From Verrucomicrobiota bacterium (lineage in GTDB: Bacteria; Verrucomicrobiota; Verrucomicrobiia; Chthoniobacterales; UBA6821), in assembly GCA_016871655.1 (NCBI GenBank), contig VHCR01000110.1, positions 1 to 5,476 on the forward strand: 5,476 bases of DNA, given 5' to 3'. A program made the position numbers and the translations under genes. Positions 1 through 5,476 of the stretch are shown here, in pieces. The number at the start of each line of letters is the position of its first letter. The first letter of the stretch is position 1. The notes under the pieces are model-generated. The model searched no databases. It was given only the letters and a program-made list of their open reading frames with translations, and was not told the origin of the DNA.

Positions 1-2
1 GC

Positions 3-818
3 GGTTTTTTCATGATCGAATTCACCGCTACGTTCCTCACGGCGTTCAGCGGGATCTCGCTAGGGCTCTTGATTTCGGCTCTCGTAGCTGAAGGAAAAAC
101 CGCCGTGAACATCATCCCCGTTGTCTTAATTCCACAGATTATTTTGGGAGGCGCACTCATCAAATACGAAGAGATGAATCGCAACCTCGATTTCATCTAC
201 TCCATTCAACAATGGTTTCATCAACATCCAGACTCAGCAATGGAACCTCGGAGCGACTTACAAGTCCCACTCATCTGCGAGTTCATGCCGATGCGCTGGT
301 CTTACGAAGCCTTGGTTTACGCGCAGGCGAAGCTAAATCCTTTGACCGTGCGGCAAGCAAAAATCCAGCGCCAAATTAACCAAGTCGCTGCAATCAAAAA
401 TCCAACCGAAGCAGAATTGAATCGCCTGGATGATTTAAAAGAATTACTCGCAATCTTGAGTGGATTAGAAGCTAAAACTGCTGATGACCTCGATTATCGC
501 TTGAGCTTGATCGATCGCGTTATCAATGGCGCTCCTCTCGATCGTCAACAAATTGTCAACCACACTGGTACTGTGACCGCAGAGCAGTTATATACTAATC
601 AAAAAATCATCGACCTGGTTTCTAAAGCCGAAATGGAACAGGCTGACTATCGCGACAAAATTCATCCGAATGTTTTCTTTGGTCCGATCAAATACTATTG
701 GGGCATTACATTCAACATTCTCGCCTTCAACATCGGCGTCCTTCTACTCTCGACTGGCGGCATCTTTTTGCTACTGTATTTAATTTTGCGCCGTCAAATT
801 AAAATCAGAATGGAGTAA
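3..818 (+). CDS. ABC-2 / ABCG-like transporter permease, C-terminal part (5' end outside window)
   Basis: This is the C-terminal part of an ABC exporter membrane domain. The frame is open to the window edge: codons for Gly-Phe-Phe precede the first ATG at 12, so that ATG is probably internal. Numbering from it, residues about 4-25 and 32-52 are hydrophobic membrane segments. The stretch ending LGGALIKYEEMN resembles the segment before the large external loop of ABC-2/ABCG permeases. Residues about 60-225 form a long hydrophilic, probably extracytoplasmic loop. Within it, residues about 112-170 are charged, Leu-rich and likely helical or coiled-coil. Residues about 230-259 form a final strong membrane helix, followed by a short basic tail (RRQIKIRME) that is probably cytoplasmic. 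In this family the ATPase domain, sometimes with FHA domains, sits N-terminally on the same chain, but that part is not visible here. The substrate cannot be inferred. The family call is fairly secure; the full architecture is not. Confidence 0.75.
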   Translation, partial: GFFMIEFTATFLTAFSGISLGLLISALVAEGKTAVNIIPVVLIPQIILGGALIKYEEMNRNLDFIYSIQQWFHQHPDSAMEPRSDLQVPLICEFMPMRWSYEALVYAQAKLNPLTVRQAKIQRQINQVAAIKNPTEAELNRLDDLKELLAILSGLEAKTADDLDYRLSLIDRVINGAPLDRQQIVNHTGTVTAEQLYTNQKIIDLVSKAEMEQADYRDKIHPNVFFGPIKYYWGITFNILAFNIGVLLLSTGGIFLLLYLILRRQIKIRME

Positions 819-894
819 ACCAGCAACCGCTGTTCAGAATGGTTACAAAATTTTCTATCCATGGCAGTTTCTTTTTAGTAATATTCCCGCCATT

Positions 895-1815
895 ATGACT
901 TTCACACCCCAACCTAAAAAATTAGTTCAGTTTGATTGGGCGATGAAAACACTTTTGAGAAATAGAAAAAATTTTTCTATTCTCGAAGGCTTTCTCTCAG
1001 AGCTGCTAGGAACAGACGTTGAGATCAAGGAGCTCATTGAAAGCGAGTCTAATAAAAGTCATGCAAAGGATAAGTTCAATCGGGTCGATGTTGCTGCAAG
1101 GTTGGGGAATGGAGAGCATGTCATCATTGAGGTTCAGAGCTATCATCAAGATGATTTTATTTGTCGGATGCTCTATGGTGTTTCTAAAGTCGTTGTCGAT
1201 TACTTGCAAGCAGGCGATCGGTATCATGATGTTCCTCGCGTTATTTCTGTAAACATTGTCTATTTCGACTTGGGTCAAGGTACGGACTACATTTACCGAG
1301 GAACTACAGAATTTAGAGGCATTCATAAGCAGGATGTTTTGCAATTGAAAGAGTCCGAGAAAAAACATTATCCCGAACATATCGCGAATATTTTTCCCGA
1401 ATATTATGTTTTGAAAGTTAGCGCTTTTGACCTTCATATCCGCGACACACTGGACGAATGGATGTATGCCTTAAAGAAATCGGAAGTACGTCCTGAGTTT
1501 AAAGCGAAAGGGATTCAAGAAGCTGGCAACAAGTTGGCGCAACTGAGTCTTTCTCAGGAAGAATTAGCTGCTTATGAGCGCTATGTTGACAATGCTCGCA
1601 ATGCTCGCAGCACTATTCTGACTGCCTTTGACGATGGAGAGGCAAAAGGTTTGGCAAAAGGTTTCGCAACAGGTTTGGCTGAAGGAGAGCTCAAAGGAAA
1701 ATCCAAGATAGTTTTTAAAATGCACAAGGCCGGATTACCTCACGAAGAAATTGCTTCCATAGTTGAAATGAGCGTTGAGGAAATTCAAAAATTCTTGGCT
1801 AGCAAGTATTCATGA
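895..1815 (+). CDS. Rpn-family PD-(D/E)XK nuclease / 'putative transposase'
   Basis: This 306-residue protein belongs to the Rpn / PDDEXK_2 family. Members are PD-(D/E)XK-fold DNA endonucleases, often annotated as transposases; E. coli RpnA promotes RecA-independent recombination. The N-terminus carries the family signature FDWAMKTLLRNRKNF followed by ILEGFLSELL (residues about 13-38). The likely catalytic core is the RVDV segment (Asp65) plus IIEVQ (Glu79, Gln81), the D...ExQ variant typical of this family. The C-terminal region has a run of Ala-x-Gly repeats (about 250-268). It ends in a small helical tail, GLPHEEIASIVEMSVEEIQKFL, like the HTH-like tails of relatives. Length is normal and no active-site residue is missing, so the gene looks intact. 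The ATG at 895 has no Shine-Dalgarno site, but it puts the conserved motif at the usual distance from the N-terminus. The stop overlaps the next start (ATGA), suggesting coupled translation. I saw no transposon ends around it. Its target and biological role remain unknown. Confidence 0.88.
   Translation: MTFTPQPKKLVQFDWAMKTLLRNRKNFSILEGFLSELLGTDVEIKELIESESNKSHAKDKFNRVDVAARLGNGEHVIIEVQSYHQDDFICRMLYGVSKVVVDYLQAGDRYHDVPRVISVNIVYFDLGQGTDYIYRGTTEFRGIHKQDVLQLKESEKKHYPEHIANIFPEYYVLKVSAFDLHIRDTLDEWMYALKKSEVRPEFKAKGIQEAGNKLAQLSLSQEELAAYERYVDNARNARSTILTAFDDGEAKGLAKGFATGLAEGELKGKSKIVFKMHKAGLPHEEIASIVEMSVEEIQKFLASKYS
1591..1608 (+). repeat. 9-bp perfect tandem duplication inside the Rpn gene
   Basis: The nonamer AATGCTCGC occurs twice in direct succession and encodes Asn-Ala-Arg-Asn-Ala-Arg. 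The repeat is in frame and leaves the reading frame intact. It looks like a recent slippage duplication in the linker between the nuclease core and the C-terminal repeats. Confidence 0.8.
1642..1689 (+). repeat. 12-bp tandem repeats encoding Ala-x-Gly units in the Rpn gene
   Basis: GCAAAAGGTTTG, GCAAAAGGTTTC and GCAACAGGTTTG follow each other, then a degenerate fourth unit begins GCTGAAGG. Each 12-mer encodes one four-residue unit (AKGL, AKGF, ATGL, AEGE). Copy number can change without a frameshift. Such glycine-rich repeat tails are common near the C-terminus of Rpn-family proteins, so the array is partly a family trait. The near-identity of the first two units at the DNA level suggests recent expansion. 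Confidence 0.8.
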
Positions 1816-2633
1816 AAGAACCACTCGAAGACAATTGGCATGATATCATTTCTAAGGCAGCACATGGCCTGCAAGTTGATGTGACGGCGTTGACTAAAGG
1901 TCATTGGAATGAAAAAAATGCAAGAGAACTTTTTGAAGGGATTTGTCATCCTGCAACCCTTGCTGCAATGGCCTCTGCACTTCATCTTGATGGCAACTCT
2001 CTTCTTGCCATGACAATCAATCATTATCATCCGGGAACCATCCCTACTCCTAAAAATTTCAAACGTTTCACGACCTCCTATCATGGCATCAAAGTTCATT
2101 CTTACCTTCTTTGGAGTCATGAAAATCAAAAAGCAGTTGCATTTGATACCGGCACCGACGTTGCTCCGTTGTTGGAGACATTAGAACAATACCAACTCCA
2201 ACTCAACACGATCTTCCTCACTCATGGCCACGGAGATCATGTTGCTCAATTGCAAAAACTGATCGATGTCACTGGCGCTCCGGCTTGGATCGATCAGCAT
2301 GACCTCATCGCTCATGCCCAAGCTCTCTCTCCCAACTATCGCTATCAACTCGATAGCGCCATCACCATCGAGGCACGTTCCACCCCAGGCCACTCTCTGG
2401 GAGGAACCACCTATGTGATTCATGGAATTTCGCCAACTATTGCCATCGTTGGCGATGCTATTTTTGCTGGCTCCATCGGCGGCATCCCACCAAGCAGCTA
2501 CCAAGCCGCTCTGAAAGCCATCCAGGAAAAAATCCTCTCCCTCCATGAAGAGACTATCATCGCCCCTGGTCATGGCCCGCTAACGACAGTTGGAGATGAA
2601 AAGAGATATAATCCATTTTTTGTTCAAAAATAG
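1812..2633 (+). CDS. Glyoxalase-II-like MBL-fold metallo-hydrolase with N-terminal HTH-like domain
   Basis: This 273-residue protein of the metallo-beta-lactamase fold is closest in style to hydroxyacylglutathione hydrolases (glyoxalase II). The binuclear metal site is complete: THGHGDH (His138, His140, Asp142, His143), His194 in TPGHS, Asp215 in GDAIF and His254 in PGHG. GSIGG after the GDAIF motif also fits the glyoxalase II/YcbL group. Residues about 8-72 precede the catalytic domain, are predicted to be helical, and read like a degenerate XRE-type helix-turn-helix ('IISKAAHGLQVDVTALTKG' ... 'LAAMASALHLDGNSLLAM'). From memory, similar extensions occur on related hydrolases in Verrucomicrobiota; this is unverified. 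There is no signal peptide, so a cytoplasmic enzyme is expected. The substrate is probably a thioester such as S-lactoylglutathione, but other esters are possible. The ATG start overlaps the stop of the preceding Rpn gene and lacks a Shine-Dalgarno site, which points to translational coupling. Confidence 0.87.
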   Translation: MKEPLEDNWHDIISKAAHGLQVDVTALTKGHWNEKNARELFEGICHPATLAAMASALHLDGNSLLAMTINHYHPGTIPTPKNFKRFTTSYHGIKVHSYLLWSHENQKAVAFDTGTDVAPLLETLEQYQLQLNTIFLTHGHGDHVAQLQKLIDVTGAPAWIDQHDLIAHAQALSPNYRYQLDSAITIEARSTPGHSLGGTTYVIHGISPTIAIVGDAIFAGSIGGIPPSSYQAALKAIQEKILSLHEETIIAPGHGPLTTVGDEKRYNPFFVQK

Positions 2634-2638
2634 AGATC

Positions 2639-2667
2639 TTGACTTTTCACCTTCCTTCCTCGATGAT
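2639..2667 (+). promoter_or_regulatory. Candidate sigma-70 promoter for rpsU
   Basis: TTGACT (2639-2644, five of six matches to the -35 consensus) is followed after exactly 17 bases by GATGAT (2662-2667, four of six matches to the -10). Transcription would start near 2674, giving an rpsU leader of about 60 bases that includes the hairpin at 2687-2715. The weak -10 keeps this tentative. Confidence 0.35.
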
Positions 2668-2686
2668 CTGATCCCCAAAATAAATA

Positions 2687-2715
2687 AAAACTGCCTCAAT
2701 CAATGAGGTAGTTTT
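2687..2715 (+). terminator. 12-bp stem-loop upstream of rpsU (terminator or leader hairpin)
   Basis: AAAACTGCCTCA (2687-2698) pairs with TGAGGTAGTTTT (2704-2715) around a 5-base ATCAA loop. The stem is 12 bp with one G-U pair. A-rich sequence before it and four T at its 3' edge resemble a bidirectional Rho-independent terminator, and it lies 53 bases after the hydrolase stop codon. It could end the nuclease-hydrolase transcript. However, if the candidate promoter upstream is real, the same hairpin sits in the rpsU 5' leader, just 5 bases before the ribosome binding site, and could be regulatory. The inverted repeat is seen directly; its role is inferred. Confidence 0.6.
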
Positions 2716-2720
2716 AGAGA

Positions 2721-2729
2721 GAGAGGTGA
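2721..2729 (+). promoter_or_regulatory. Strong Shine-Dalgarno site of rpsU
   Basis: GAGAGGTGA lies with its AGGTG core 7 bases before the ATG at 2736 and matches the anti-Shine-Dalgarno well. It fixes the start of rpsU. It also stands out because the other gene starts visible here (895, 1812, 2952, 3931) have weak or no such site. Confidence 0.8.
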
Positions 2730-2735
2730 ACAAAG

Positions 2736-2936
2736 ATGCCCGAAGTCCTAGTCCGCAAGGGCGAACCGATTGATAGAGCGCTCAAACGTCTCAAGAGCAA
2801 ACTCGATACCGAGGGAATTCTTGATGAAGTGAGACGCCTGCGCGCGTTCGAAACCCCAACACAAAAGACAAAACGCAAAGCTAAAGCGAATGCTAAACGC
2901 GCTAAAGCAAACAAACAACGTTTTGCTAGTCATTAA
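2736..2936 (+). CDS. rpsU: 30S ribosomal protein bS21
   Basis: This 66-residue, strongly basic protein is ribosomal protein bS21, a late-assembling component of the small subunit. bS21 sits near the 3' end of 16S rRNA and helps mRNA engagement during initiation. The recognisable family core is VRKGEPIDRALKRLKSKL (about residues 6-23), followed by ILDEVRRLRAFETPTQKTKRK (28-48). The C-terminus is an Ala/Lys/Arg-rich tail (AKANAKRAKANKQRF) that would be disordered or helical on rRNA. Length is usual for the family. The start is supported by a strong Shine-Dalgarno site. The next gene follows after only 15 bases, so the two are likely co-transcribed. The preceding hairpin and candidate promoter suggest that the rpsU transcript starts independently of the upstream operon. 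Confidence 0.95.
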   Translation: MPEVLVRKGEPIDRALKRLKSKLDTEGILDEVRRLRAFETPTQKTKRKAKANAKRAKANKQRFASH

Positions 2937-2951
2937 CATTTTGGATCTCTT

Positions 2952-3881
2952 ATGATCGATTCGAACAATAAGGATCCCATTTTAATCGTGGGCTGTGGCT
3001 TTCTCGGGAAGGCCACAGCTCAACTTTTTTTGAAGGAAGGTTATGATGTGATCGGCATCGTTCACTCGGAAGCCTCACGGCAAGAGCTTATGAAGATGCA
3101 TCCTAATTTTGATGCCACGATCTGCGATGTTACTAACCGAGAAGATATTCAACGTTTTGCTTCTCTATTTTCAAAAAGCTCTTCGATGGTTTATGCCGTG
3201 AGTTCTGGCAAAGGAGATGCCTCAGCTTATGCTGCTGTTTACCGCGATGGACTAAAAAATATTTTAGAGGCGTGGCAACTAAAAAAATTTATTTTTGTCA
3301 GCAGCACTTCGGTCTACGCTCAATGCGATGGAGCATGGGTTAATGAATTGTCTGAAACAAAGCCGGACCGTGCCACGAGCCTCATCCTTCTCGAAGCTGA
3401 AGCCATTGCCCTCTCTGCTGGCGGCAGCGTTGCGCGTCTTTCCGGAATTTATGGACCCGGGCGGTCGATCCTATTAAAAAAATTTCTCAATAACGAAGCA
3501 AGACTCGAAGATGGCGGCCATCGCTTGATCAATCAGATCCACCGCGATGATGGAGCTCAAGCACTTTATCACCTAATCACTTCGGCAGCGGCTCCAGGAA
3601 TTTACAACGTCACCGATAACACACCTGCAACTCAGCGCGAAGTATATCAATGGATCGCAGATGCTATTGGCAAGGCACTCCCAGACGATGGCCCCGCAGA
3701 CTTGAATCGAAAACGTGGCTGGACCTCCAAACGGATCTCTAATAAAAAATTGCGAGAGACCGGGTGGGCGCCTTGGTATTCAAGTTATCGCGACGCCTTG
3801 CCAATGCTTTTGAAGAATAAAGAATTCACAGAGATGAAAGCGATGAAAGAGATAAAAGACAAAAATAAATTTAACTTTTAA
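2952..3881 (+). CDS. Atypical SDR, NAD(P)-binding YeeZ-like epimerase/dehydratase-family protein
   Basis: This is a 309-residue Rossmann-fold protein of the NAD-dependent epimerase/dehydratase superfamily, close to E. coli YeeZ. The dinucleotide-binding motif is GCGFLG (residues 14-19), and Asp59 in CDVT probably contacts the adenine. The strand VSSTSVYA (116-123) and the segment ARLSGIYGPGR (161-171) are typical of the group. The usual YxxxK catalytic pair is absent: where it is expected, the chain reads TSLILLEAEAIAL. This marks it as an atypical SDR, and the reaction is unknown. IHRDD (196-200) and the C-terminal WTSKRISNKKLRETGW are further family features. The ATG at 2952 has only a weak site (TTGGA). 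The gene follows rpsU by 15 bases, probably in one operon. The last 19 codons (from Glu291) lie inside a long inverted repeat and encode a Lys-rich, low-complexity tail (EMKAMKEIKDKNKFNF). That tail looks like an addition to the normal fold rather than part of it. Confidence 0.87.
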   Translation: MIDSNNKDPILIVGCGFLGKATAQLFLKEGYDVIGIVHSEASRQELMKMHPNFDATICDVTNREDIQRFASLFSKSSSMVYAVSSGKGDASAYAAVYRDGLKNILEAWQLKKFIFVSSTSVYAQCDGAWVNELSETKPDRATSLILLEAEAIALSAGGSVARLSGIYGPGRSILLKKFLNNEARLEDGGHRLINQIHRDDGAQALYHLITSAAAPGIYNVTDNTPATQREVYQWIADAIGKALPDDGPADLNRKRGWTSKRISNKKLRETGWAPWYSSYRDALPMLLKNKEFTEMKAMKEIKDKNKFNF

Positions 3882-3921
3882 TTTTTCTTTATTCCTTTCA
3901 TCGCTTTTATCCCTGTGAATT
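3823..3921. repeat. 99-bp long inverted repeat spanning the SDR gene end and the intergenic gap
   Basis: The left arm, from AATTCACAG at 3823, pairs with the right arm ending CTGTGAATT at 3921. The outer 27 positions (3823-3849 with 3895-3921) contain a single A-C mismatch (3832/3912) and one G-T wobble (3836/3908). Pairing continues inward less perfectly to about 3862/3882, and the A-rich and T-rich centre can extend it with a one-base shift. The left arm also consists of three 9-base units (AGATGAAAG, CGATGAAAG, AGATAAAAG), mirrored in the right arm. The left arm is coding (SDR C-terminus) and the right arm is non-coding, so protein constraint does not explain the symmetry. It could be a MITE/REP-like remnant, a transcription terminator or attenuator, or an RNase III site. 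No target-site duplication is visible beside it. Confidence 0.85.
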
Positions 3922-3930
3922 TCTAACCTC

Positions 3931-5304
3931 ATGAAAAAGACTCTCCTCATAGTCGATGACGAAAAGCACACTCGCGATGGCTTAAAGGAAGCAATGAGCG
4001 ATCATTTTGAAGTCTATACTGCTGGCACCATTAAAGGAGCCCTGGCAGCTTTGGAGGCTGATCCGGCAGATGCGGTGATCACTGATCTCAAGTTGGGAGG
4101 GGAAAATGGCATGGAGCTTTTAGAAAAAATTTTGTCACGTCCCAATCCTCCCGTTTGCATCATGATGACAGCTTATGGCTCTGTCGACACTGCTGTCGAA
4201 GCAATGCGACGTGGCGCTTACGACTTCGTAACAAAGCCTATCAATATTGAACGCCTCGAGATGCTCGTCAGGCGGGCTTTGCGCGAGCAGGCTACCGCAA
4301 AAGAAAATATTGAACTCAAACAAGAACTCCATCAGAGCCATGGCCCAGAAGAAATGATTGGCAACTCTGCCGCAATGGTTTCTGTCTTTGATACGATTCG
4401 CCAGGTTGCCCCTTCCAAAGCCACCGTTCTGATTGAGGGAGAAAGCGGCACCGGAAAAGAAGTTGCCGCTCGCGCCATACATGCTCTGAGTCCGCGTTGC
4501 AAAGAACGTTTTGTCGCCGTTCATTGTGCGGCACTTTCTCCACAACTGCTCGAAAGCGAATTATTCGGACACGAAAAAGGAGCCTTTACCGGCGCCACAG
4601 AACGCCGTATCGGGCGCTTTGAGCAGGCCAGCGGCGGCACGCTCTTCCTTGATGAAATTGGCGAGATCGATCCCAGCGTTCAGGTAAAAATCTTGCGCGT
4701 TCTGGGCGAGCGGACGTTTGAACGTGTTGGAGGAAATCAAACATTAACAACCGATGTGAGACTGATTGCAGCGACCAATCGTAATTTAGAAAAAATGGTT
4801 TCAGCAGGAACGTTTCGTGACGATCTTTTTTTTCGACTTAAGGTTGTTCCAATTTTGATGCCACCATTGCGAGAGCGAAAGGAAGATATTCCACTGCTTG
4901 TCGAATCCTTTTTAGTCGAGATAGCCAAAGAACATCAAAAGCCATACCGTCCTTTTTCATCCGATGCTATGAGCTTGTTGCTCAAATATTCCTGGCCTGG
5001 AAATGTACGTGAGCTTCGCACTGCCATAGAGCATGCGATTGTCTTAGGACGCAAACAAGAATTGCATGTTCTTGATCTTCCTCTTACCGTGCGCAAAGAA
5101 ATTACGACGACCTCGTTTAGTCCAAAGTTAGCCACAGAAACCAACCTTAATCTGGAACAGGTCACTTCCACTCTCATCGAGCGGGCTCTTGCGGAATCAA
5201 ATGGAAATCGTTCTCAAGCGGCAGAAAAGCTTGGAATTAGTAGACGCACGTTACATCGAAAACTTGCTGCAAGCGGACAACAGAGCGAAAAGAGATCGCA
5301 GTGA
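3931..5304 (+). CDS. Sigma-54-dependent NtrC-family response regulator
   Basis: This 457-residue two-component regulator activates RNA polymerase carrying sigma-54. Residues 1-120 are a receiver domain with the acidic pocket Asp9/Asp10, phospho-acceptor Asp52, Thr80 and Lys102. Residues about 141-372 are the AAA+ ATPase: Walker A GESGTGKE (170-177), the sigma-54-contacting GAFTGA loop (217-222), Walker B TLFLDE (237-242), the arginine-finger region FRDDLFFRL (295-303) and WPGNVREL (355-362). Residues about 410-447 are a Fis-type DNA-binding helix-turn-helix ([24 protein letters not shown]). All key residues are intact, so it should be phosphorylation-controlled and act at distant upstream sites. 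No histidine kinase lies in the window, so the signal and regulon are unknown. The ATG at 3931 is the only in-frame start, because a TGA lies in frame at 3916-3918. It has no Shine-Dalgarno site and lies 9 bases after the long inverted repeat. Confidence 0.95.
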   Translation: MKKTLLIVDDEKHTRDGLKEAMSDHFEVYTAGTIKGALAALEADPADAVITDLKLGGENGMELLEKILSRPNPPVCIMMTAYGSVDTAVEAMRRGAYDFVTKPINIERLEMLVRRALREQATAKENIELKQELHQSHGPEEMIGNSAAMVSVFDTIRQVAPSKATVLIEGESGTGKEVAARAIHALSPRCKERFVAVHCAALSPQLLESELFGHEKGAFTGATERRIGRFEQASGGTLFLDEIGEIDPSVQVKILRVLGERTFERVGGNQTLTTDVRLIAATNRNLEKMVSAGTFRDDLFFRLKVVPILMPPLRERKEDIPLLVESFLVEIAKEHQKPYRPFSSDAMSLLLKYSWPGNVRELRTAIEHAIVLGRKQELHVLDLPLTVRKEITTTSFSPKLATETNLNLEQVTSTLIERALAESNGNRSQAAEKLGISRRTLHRKLAASGQQSEKRSQ

Positions 5305-5350
5305 AAAGCCTCTGTTGACACTACCGCTTTTTTGTCACAGCAAATTTGCT
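5304..5350 (+). terminator. Possible terminator hairpins after the response regulator
   Basis: Several alternative small stems follow the stop codon. CTGTTGACA (5312-5320) pairs with TGTCACAG (5333-5340) with one bulged base. AAAAGC (5304-5309) pairs with GCTTTT (5326-5331), followed by two more T. AGCAAATTTGCT (5339-5350) is a perfect 12-bp palindrome followed by TTT. Each alone is weak, but their position directly after a gene fits transcription termination. The remaining bases to the window end hold no confident gene. Confidence 0.35.
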
Positions 5351-5476
5351 TTTCGTTGAACCTAAAAACGTGAATGAGAAATTTTATTTTGCAGAAATTT
5401 CGGCGAATTTTTTAGGGTAGATTGTGTCAGTTTGAGTATCGCAAAGGCAAGAATTAACCCGAGAGGAAGATTTCGG

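Noticed and set aside
819..894. Promoter or terminator between the transporter and the nuclease gene
   Set aside because: TAATAT at 879-884 could be a -10 box, but no -35 lies at proper spacing. The only hairpin, CAGC/GCTG at 821-832, has four pairs and no T run. Neither is strong enough to annotate.
1006..1437. Minus-strand open frame of 143 codons inside the nuclease gene
   Set aside because: It is antisense to a clear family protein with intact motifs, and its translation resembles no domain. It is a shadow frame.
895..1815. Rpn gene as an insertion sequence
   Set aside because: The family is often labelled 'transposase', but no terminal inverted repeats or target-site duplications were seen flanking the gene, and its fold is a PD-(D/E)XK nuclease. 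I kept it as a CDS only.
2616..2630. TTTTT-GTTC-AAAAA stem at the end of the hydrolase gene as a terminator
   Set aside because: The stem is A-T only and inside the coding region, with no following T run. It would be too weak to terminate transcription.
4135..4545. Minus-strand open frame of 136 codons inside the response regulator gene
   Set aside because: It overlaps the conserved receiver and AAA+ coding region, and its translation is compositionally odd. It is a shadow frame.
5315..5343. TTGACA at 5315-5320 as a -35 box
   Set aside because: The hexamer is perfect, but the bases 17 downstream (CAGCAA) are unlike a -10 box. It lies in one arm of a hairpin immediately after a stop codon.
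5305..5476. CRISPR, tRNA or sigma-54 promoter in the right-hand intergenic DNA
   Set aside because: There are no regularly spaced repeats, no cloverleaf-like pairing, and no GG-N10-GC pair with the expected -24/-12 flanks.

Overview
The window reads like a chromosomal segment of a Gram-negative bacterium of moderate G+C content (estimated by eye in the mid-40s percent). All recognisable genes lie on the plus strand. The best guess is a Verrucomicrobiota/PVC-type organism. The hints are the form of the S21 protein, a glyoxalase-II-like hydrolase with a helix-turn-helix-like N-terminal domain, an ABCG-like exporter with a large insert in its extracytoplasmic loop, and Shine-Dalgarno sites that are mostly absent. 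No rRNA or other decisive marker is present, so this placement is an inference.

Left part (1-2633). The window opens inside the C-terminal half of an ABC-2/ABCG-like transporter. After a 76-base gap comes an intact Rpn/PD-(D/E)XK-family nuclease (often labelled 'transposase'). Its stop codon overlaps the start of a complete glyoxalase-II-like metallo-beta-lactamase-fold hydrolase in an ATGA junction, so the two are probably co-translated. Two in-frame short tandem repeats lie in the 3' third of the nuclease gene.

Middle part (2634-3921). A 102-base leader precedes rpsU (ribosomal protein bS21). It holds a candidate sigma-70 promoter, a pyrimidine tract resembling the 3' end of 16S rRNA that can pair with the rpsU ribosome binding site, a 12-bp hairpin, and the only strong Shine-Dalgarno sequence in the window. 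rpsU is followed 15 bases later by an atypical SDR of the YeeZ type, probably in the same transcript. The last 19 codons of the SDR gene and the following intergenic DNA form a 99-base near-perfect inverted repeat, which ends 9 bases before the next start codon. This is the most unexpected structure in the window.

Right part (3931-5476). A complete NtrC-type sigma-54-dependent response regulator (receiver, AAA+ ATPase with an intact GAFTGA loop, Fis-type helix-turn-helix) is followed by 172 bases without a confident gene. These contain short hairpins that may terminate transcription.

The genes do not form one obvious pathway. The window looks like ordinary core-genome content plus a nuclease of a mobile-associated family. 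I see no convincing new defence or metabolic system. The points worth checking are non-coding: the large inverted repeat and the rpsU leader.
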